Below the pieces are notes generated by a model. That model was not told the origin of the DNA. It searched no databases and saw only the letters and a list, made by a program, of their open reading frames with translations. DNA of 9,867 nt from Bacteroidota bacterium (GTDB lineage Bacteria > Bacteroidota > Bacteroidia > Chitinophagales > UBA10324): the NCBI GenBank assembly GCA_003455275.1, contig DMRR01000161.1:1-9867 (forward strand), written 5' to 3'. Positions 5,842 through 9,867 of this stretch are shown in pieces. Position 1 is the first letter of the stretch; every line of letters starts with the position of its first letter. A program made the translations under genes and the position numbers.

Positions 5842-6408
5842 ATGAGTACCACCACAGAAGAAAAAAAATGGTATGTAATGCGCGTCATCAGTGGTAAAGA
5901 GCGCAAGACCAAGGAATATATTGACGGAGAAATCAGCCGCTCAAAGTGGGGAAATATTATTTCGCAAGTGCTGGTTCCTATGGAAAAGGTTTATAAGGTA
6001 AAGAATGGAAAAAAAACAATTAAGGAGAGAAACTTTTTCCCGGGATATGTTTTGATGGAAGCGGATGAAACCAAACTCACCGGTGAAATGATTCGCACCA
6101 TTCGTGACATCACAGGTGTAATTAATTTTCTTCAGGGAAACAGCGGCAAGCCTCAGGCGCTTCGCAAAGCCGAAGTAAACAGAATACTTGGAAAGGTAGA
6201 TGAAATGGCCGGTGTGGGCGAAACGGCGGTTGAGCCATTCCTTGTGGGAGAGACCGTGAAAATTATTGACGGACCGTTCAATGATTTCAACGGAACCATT
6301 GAAGAAATTAATGAAGAGAAAAAGAAACTGAAAGTGGAAGTGAGAATCTTCGGACGCAAAACTCCGGTAGAACTCAATTACACCCAGGTGGAAAAAATAG
6401 CCGGATAA
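5842..6408 (+). CDS. nusG: Transcription termination/antitermination factor NusG
   Basis: A protein of 188 residues, normal for bacterial NusG. It binds RNA polymerase, lowers pausing, and links it to Rho or to the ribosome. The NGN domain runs from [20 protein letters not shown] through [11 protein letters not shown] to [11 protein letters not shown] linker follows, and then the KOW domain [52 protein letters not shown]. There is no inserted domain and no sign of an UpxY/LoaP-type specialised paralogue, and the secE-nusG-rplK context marks it as the housekeeping copy. The spacer to rplK is 111 bases, longer than the other gaps here, and is structured. Confidence 0.97.
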   Translation: MSTTTEEKKWYVMRVISGKERKTKEYIDGEISRSKWGNIISQVLVPMEKVYKVKNGKKTIKERNFFPGYVLMEADETKLTGEMIRTIRDITGVINFLQGNSGKPQALRKAEVNRILGKVDEMAGVGETAVEPFLVGETVKIIDGPFNDFNGTIEEINEEKKKLKVEVRIFGRKTPVELNYTQVEKIAG

Positions 6409-6424
6409 AAATTTTTGATTCGTT

Positions 6425-6469
6425 CTGCTGAACCCAATGATGGGCTTCCTTCAGTCAGACTTGGCAGCA
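6425..6469 (+). promoter_or_regulatory. Structured leader between nusG and rplK with competing stems
   Basis: Two alternative pairings share bases. In one, CTGAA (6428-6432) pairs with TTCAG (6450-6454), enclosing a CCCA-ATGA-TGGG hairpin (6433-6444). In the other, TGCTG (6426-6430) pairs with CAGCA (6465-6469). Many bacteria regulate rplK-rplA through ribosomal protein L1 binding a leader here, so an L1 or attenuation site is conceivable. I cannot match the L1 motif with confidence. Confidence 0.35.
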
Positions 6470-6519
6470 TCAAAAAAAACCGGTGGATCTTAACTAAAAC
6501 AAAAAGTAAAAATTAAATC

Positions 6520-6960
6520 ATGGCAAAAGAAATAGAAACCTTTGTGAAGCTCCAGGTGAAAGGTGGACAGGCGAACCCTGCTCCTCCTATTGGTCCGGCG
6601 CTCGGTGCAAAGGGTGTTAACATCATGGAATTCTGCAAGCAGTTCAATGCACGCACGCAGGATAAAATGGGTAAAGTTCTTCCGGTGGTGCTCACTGTTT
6701 TCAAGGACAAGAGTTTCACTTTCGAGATTAAAACTCCTCCTGCAGCAGTGCAGATTCTGGAAGCACTGAAACTTCAAAGCGGAAGTAAGGAACCTAACCG
6801 TAACAAGGTTGGAAAAATTACCTGGGCACAAATAGAAGTGATTGCTAAGGACAAAATGCCTGACCTCAACTGTTTCACTGTGGAATCAGCAATGAAGATG
6901 GTTGCAGGAACCGCACGCTCTATGGGTGTGACGGTAGAAGGCAAAGCACCCTGGGCTTAA
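6520..6960 (+). CDS. rplK: 50S ribosomal protein L11
   Basis: A protein of 146 residues, full length for L11, which binds the GTPase-associated region of 23S rRNA and helps factor binding and the stringent response. The N-terminal domain has [38 protein letters not shown], including the proline-rich segment that contacts elongation factors. The C-terminal rRNA-binding domain has [26 protein letters not shown] and the end [23 protein letters not shown]. It follows nusG as usual. What is odd is the 3' side: rplA, rplJ, rplL and rpoBC do not follow, and a strong terminator lies 47 bases after the stop. Confidence 0.98.
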   Translation: MAKEIETFVKLQVKGGQANPAPPIGPALGAKGVNIMEFCKQFNARTQDKMGKVLPVVLTVFKDKSFTFEIKTPPAAVQILEALKLQSGSKEPNRNKVGKITWAQIEVIAKDKMPDLNCFTVESAMKMVAGTARSMGVTVEGKAPWA

Positions 6961-7007
6961 CTTCAGGTTATTAGTTTACCGTAATCGGTTATTAGTAATA
7001 CAATTTG

Positions 7008-7043
7008 AAAGCGCTCCGAAGAAATTCGGGGCGCTTTTTTTTT
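7008..7043 (+). terminator. Strong intrinsic terminator after rplK
   Basis: A 13-pair stem (7008-7020 with 7025-7037, one G-T wobble) is closed by a GAAA tetraloop and runs into nine consecutive T residues (7035-7043). This is a textbook intrinsic terminator. It should end the tRNA-tuf-secE-nusG-rplK transcript. Confidence 0.93.
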
Positions 7044-7062
7044 CTAAGTTGTTGGTGTTGTC

Positions 7063-7091
7063 CCTGCCTGGTGTTTTCACAGGCAGGTTTT
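7063..7091 (+). terminator. Second hairpin, possible back-up terminator
   Basis: CCTGCCT (7063-7069) pairs with AGGCAGG (7081-7087). An inner GTG/CAC with one bulged G and a TTTT loop can extend it. Only four T residues follow, so it is weaker than the terminator 20 bases upstream and may back it up. On the minus strand no T-tract follows, so it is not a convincing terminator for the L,D-transpeptidase gene. Confidence 0.55.
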
Positions 7092-7270
7092 CATCTTCTC
7101 AAACCTAACGATAATTTTTTTTCATCAGTATTAACCTTAATAGAAATATGCTGAGATAAAAAACCAACCTTATTAATAATTTATTGATGTGGGGTTGTGT
7201 TTTGTTCTACTAAGGTTTAGCATCTTTTGTTTTTTATCCCGAAGGAATTCTGTATACCATTTTCAAATCT
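7092..7270. other. AT-rich spacer between convergent genes
   Basis: This is the rest of the 310-base gap between rplK and the convergent transpeptidase gene. It holds AT-rich sequence with AACCTTA twice (near 7132 and at 7166-7172) and its complement TAAGGTT once (7211-7217). I see no coding frame, no RNA gene, and no remnant of rplA. Confidence 0.6.
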
Positions 7271-8890
7271 TCAAATCTTTATATCCTTAAATTCCCGATA
7301 AATGTCTTCATAGAAAACAATTTTTCCATTCACTACTTCACATAAGTTGTAGCGGATATACACGGGCACAGTTTCTTTCAGGTTCACCTGCTTCTTCATT
7401 TTTTTTCCAAACCAGGTACTGATGCTGTCAGTTGGATATTTTACGGAATCAATTTTTGCAAGCTGGTAGGCAAGTGCTACTGCTTTTTCAATACGAATAC
7501 AACCGTGACTCAATGCGCGATAATCTTTTTTAAACAAGCCTCGTGCGTCCGTTTCATGCATGTAAATTCCATACTTATTATTGAAAATAAATTTTACAAC
7601 GCCTAATGAATTGTCTTCGCCTTCCCGCTGCCTGATAATAAATGGAAAATATTTCTTGCTGTATTTCTTCCAGGCAATTTTTGAAGCATCAATTATTTCA
7701 CGGCTTTGATTGAGAACATCCATGTTGTGTTTGCGCAAATAAGCAGTATCGCGTTGCAGGTGTGGTAAAATTTCTTTTGTGGCAATGCTGAATGGAACAT
7801 ACCAATAGGGGAAGAGAATGAAATATCCGACTTTCCCATTCAGTACCGGACTTAAATGATGAGGAGGTTCGCCGCAAATAATTTTTGAAAACAACCGCAC
7901 TGTATCATCAACAGTATAATCGAGGTGAAAAGAAGGCAGGTTTACAAAGATGTATCGCAATGGAAAACTATCAGGCTCTGCGCGCCATTGATCCAGCGTT
8001 AATGAAATCTGTTTGATACGGTCAGCAGGAGAGTAGTTCATCGCAGCCAGCGTCCGTTTTCCAGGAACTCCATCATCAAACAATCCATGCGTTCGCTGAA
8101 ATGATTTTATTGCAAGAACTACTTTCATTGAATCACTTCGGTGCAAGGTTGAATCATAATCGCAACTTGCTGTTAACCTTTCTTTCAGCAACTCACGAAA
8201 TTCTTTTGTTCGCGATGGGGTATCAGGCACCTGAATCCAAATTGCATTTTCAAATTGAGAACGAAATGTTCTTAATTCATTTTTCAAAGCGCTGTATTGG
8301 GGATGCTTAGGTTCATACACTGAAACCACGGCACTGAAAGATTTTTTGAGAATAAATTCATTCAGTAATGCAATAAGCATGGAATCAGAAAACCTTTTTT
8401 CTTTTCGGATGCGAATGCTGTCCGGGGAGTACTGTGAGAAACACAGCTCGTTGGCTGCTTGAAAAAAAGCATCACACATCAGTACTTCAGTACGGGCAAA
8501 AAGTGCTGCATCATTTGCCGAATTAGAATCCAATCTTGATGCAGTAATGTCGTTCACAATTTTTTGAAGATGAAACCTGGTGGGAGTCAGTCCTGCATTT
8601 TCTGAATCATATAAAGCATTAATCAATGAATCTGTGATTGCCAACCACTGCGAACTATCACTGAATGAAGGGAGATTTTTTTTTGCTGATAAAAACTTGC
8701 TGACGGCATGAGGGCAAAAGAGTGAGTCACTAAATTCTTTGCTGAGCGAATAATCTATCCATTCTTTCAGGTGTTCTTCAACTGCTTTTCGGAAATGATT
8801 GGATGAAACAATATCCTGTTTCGGCGGCGCTGACTGGCACGAACATAAAATCAGTAAAACTGAAAACAGATAAATCAGAGGGCGATTCAT
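7271..8890 (-). CDS. Lipoprotein L,D-transpeptidase of the YcbB/LdtD type
   Basis: A protein of 539 residues that probably cross-links peptidoglycan through 3-3 bonds on the periplasmic side of the envelope. The N-terminus is a lipoprotein signal, with hydrophobic core and lipobox LCSC, lipidated at Cys18. Residues about 30-245 form the helical scaffold region seen in LdtD-like enzymes. A peptidoglycan-binding motif (AIKSFQRTHGLFDDGVPGKRTLAAMN) lies at about 260-285. The YkuD catalytic domain spans roughly 310-480, with FPYWYVPFSIATKEILP, MHETD (His445) and the active-site block SHGCIR, where Cys464 is the nucleophile and Arg466 is conserved. The insertion between these parts covers residues 375-430, the substrate capsule loop in this family. 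All key residues are present. It faces the translation operon tail-to-tail and is divergent from the next gene, so it is monocistronic. Confidence 0.92.
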   Translation of the reverse strand: MNRPLIYLFSVLLILCSCQSAPPKQDIVSSNHFRKAVEEHLKEWIDYSLSKEFSDSLFCPHAVSKFLSAKKNLPSFSDSSQWLAITDSLINALYDSENAGLTPTRFHLQKIVNDITASRLDSNSANDAALFARTEVLMCDAFFQAANELCFSQYSPDSIRIRKEKRFSDSMLIALLNEFILKKSFSAVVSVYEPKHPQYSALKNELRTFRSQFENAIWIQVPDTPSRTKEFRELLKERLTASCDYDSTLHRSDSMKVVLAIKSFQRTHGLFDDGVPGKRTLAAMNYSPADRIKQISLTLDQWRAEPDSFPLRYIFVNLPSFHLDYTVDDTVRLFSKIICGEPPHHLSPVLNGKVGYFILFPYWYVPFSIATKEILPHLQRDTAYLRKHNMDVLNQSREIIDASKIAWKKYSKKYFPFIIRQREGEDNSLGVVKFIFNNKYGIYMHETDARGLFKKDYRALSHGCIRIEKAVALAYQLAKIDSVKYPTDSISTWFGKKMKKQVNLKETVPVYIRYNLCEVVNGKIVFYEDIYREFKDIKI

Positions 8891-9034
8891 TCAGGTATCT
8901 GGACAACTAAAGTTGAAATGCGAATGTAGAGTTCGATCAATGAGGCCGAATTATTTTTCTACACAAAAAATTTAGGCTTTGACTTCAGTTAATTTATTAT
9001 AATCGTTTCCTGAATTTTAATTATAAATTTTAAC

Positions 9035-9547
9035 ATGAAAAGACTTCACATACTTTTTTCAATTACAATTCTACTATCACTTTATTCTTTCAGTTCATTT
9101 TCCCAGAGTGCACCGCTGCCGAATAAAATCGCGTTCAATGATGCTTCGGATTATAAAAAATATGAGAAGGATTTTGTCGCCTCTTTCAACTGGCTTGAAG
9201 GCCAGCCACTCAATAGCACTCGCAGTGATATTAAATCTGTTGATGCATTTCTTCTTCAATGGATGGTGGGAACACCTGATGTTTCAATTTCTGTAAATGG
9301 ATATGCAACTGATATGGCAAAAAAAAATCCGGATATGCTCATTTACTACATGGGTGGCTGGTCAAGGTATGTAATTGAACACCCGGAAGAAAAGGACTCA
9401 ATAAAATTTCACCTTGAAGCTGTTGAAGAAGTCTTGAAAATTTATAAAGGAATGAATGGAGTGAAAAAGGATAAAAAGATTGATAAACTGGTTTTACTTC
9501 AAACAGAAGGAAAGCTGGAAGAATACATCAAGTCACAGATTAAGTAA
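9035..9547 (+). CDS. Exported protein of unknown function
   Basis: I do not recognise this protein of 170 residues. A signal peptide is clear: MKR, a hydrophobic core (about residues 5-18) and a likely cleavage site FS|Q before Gln24. The mature part is mostly helical and charged, with aromatic positions (FVASFNWLEGQPL, FLLQWMVGTPDVS, MLIYYMGGWSRYVIEHPEEKDS) and a lysine-rich C-terminus. Runs such as LEAVEEVLKIYKGMNGVKKDKKIDKLV suggest helical hairpins, possibly TPR-like, but no repeat consensus is seen. No cysteine is present, so it is not a lipoprotein. A TTGACT at 8979 and TATAAT at 8998 lie upstream, but only 13 bases apart, so no promoter is claimed. It precedes nuoA by 90 bases. No functional link to complex I is evident. 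Confidence 0.75.
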   Translation: MKRLHILFSITILLSLYSFSSFSQSAPLPNKIAFNDASDYKKYEKDFVASFNWLEGQPLNSTRSDIKSVDAFLLQWMVGTPDVSISVNGYATDMAKKNPDMLIYYMGGWSRYVIEHPEEKDSIKFHLEAVEEVLKIYKGMNGVKKDKKIDKLVLLQTEGKLEEYIKSQIK

Positions 9548-9637
9548 ATTCATGAAGAAAAAATTTTCTTTGCCACAAACACTGTAAACGATACTTGCAA
9601 TTCAGAAACTATTTTCGAACCCTGATTAAAAATTAAA

Positions 9638-9867
9638 ATGGGAAGCGCATCCATATTACTCCTCTCTGCCTGCGGAATTCTTTTTTGCGGAGGCGCCATT
9701 CTGGTTTCAAAACTTATTGCTCCGTCATCCAAGAACAGCGCGAAAGGTCAACCTTATGAGTGCGGTGTTCCAACCATTGGTGCTTCATGGATTCAATTCA
9801 ATGTCGGTTACTATTTGTTCGCACTAATATTTTTAGTATTCGATGTGGAATTGATTTATCTCTTCCC
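9638..9867 (+). CDS. nuoA: NADH-quinone oxidoreductase subunit A, N-terminal part (cut by window edge)
   Basis: NuoA is a small membrane subunit of respiratory complex I at the joint between the hydrophilic and membrane arms. The 76 codons visible begin at ATG 9638. The first membrane span is about residues 5-26. The loop QPYECGVPTIG carries the conserved Y-E-C-G motif, with Cys45 as the invariant cysteine. A second span, NVGYYLFALIFLVFDVELIYLFP, includes the conserved FD-x-E acidic pair. The rest, normally one more span, lies beyond the window and the remaining nuo genes are likely to follow. The gap upstream (9548-9637) holds an A/T palindrome at 9555-9570 and no clear promoter. Confidence 0.93.
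   Translation, partial: MGSASILLLSACGILFCGGAILVSKLIAPSSKNSAKGQPYECGVPTIGASWIQFNVGYYLFALIFLVFDVELIYLF

Noticed and set aside
8979..9003. TTGACT...TATAAT as a sigma-70 promoter for the gene at 9035
   Set aside because: The spacer is only 13 bases, and the phylum uses a different consensus; a TAnnTTTG match at proper spacing is lacking.

Overview
The window looks like chromosome of a member of the Bacteroidota. The reasons are the gene order rpsU - xerC - hpf - tRNA(Thr,Tyr,Gly,Thr) - tuf - tRNA-Trp - secE - nusG - rplK, promoters of the phylum's TTTG / TAnnTTTG type, start codons preceded by A-rich sequence rather than Shine-Dalgarno motifs, signal peptides cleaved before Gln, and tRNA genes without an encoded CCA. 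I cannot place it below phylum.

Layout. 1-1224 (minus): the N-terminal 408 codons of purF (amidophosphoribosyltransferase), cut by the left edge. 1437-2000 (plus): an exported protein with one FG-GAP/VCBS-like calcium loop. 2032-2062: a consensus Bacteroidota promoter driving rpsU (2089-2289), then a tyrosine recombinase (2333-3214) and hpf (3242-3544). 3581 onward: a -7 element, then tRNA-Thr(TGT), tRNA-Tyr(GTA), tRNA-Gly(TCC) and tRNA-Thr(GGT). A further tRNA-like structure (4140-4210) lies in the leader of tuf (4271-5458). Then a long hairpin, tRNA-Trp(CCA), secE, nusG, a structured spacer and rplK (6520-6960). A strong intrinsic terminator (7008-7043) closes the unit directly after rplK. 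7271-8890 (minus): a lipoprotein L,D-transpeptidase. 9035-9547 (plus): an unrecognised exported protein. 9638-9867 (plus): the start of nuoA, cut by the right edge.

How the genes fit together. The central block is a translation and secretion module: a small-subunit protein, a hibernation factor, tRNAs, EF-Tu (which carries aminoacyl-tRNAs), the SecE translocon subunit, the NusG elongation factor and L11. The flanking genes serve purine synthesis, cell-wall cross-linking and respiration, and are not obviously linked to it.

Most worth a second look: (a) the tRNA-like element in the tuf leader, whose acceptor and T arms (the part of a tRNA that EF-Tu binds) are perfectly paired while its anticodon loop is abnormal; (b) the break of the normally strict rplK-rplA-rplJ-rplL-rpoBC order right after rplK; (c) competing hairpins in the nusG-rplK spacer and a 12-bp hairpin between tuf and tRNA-Trp. 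No mobile element, CRISPR array or defence system is visible.
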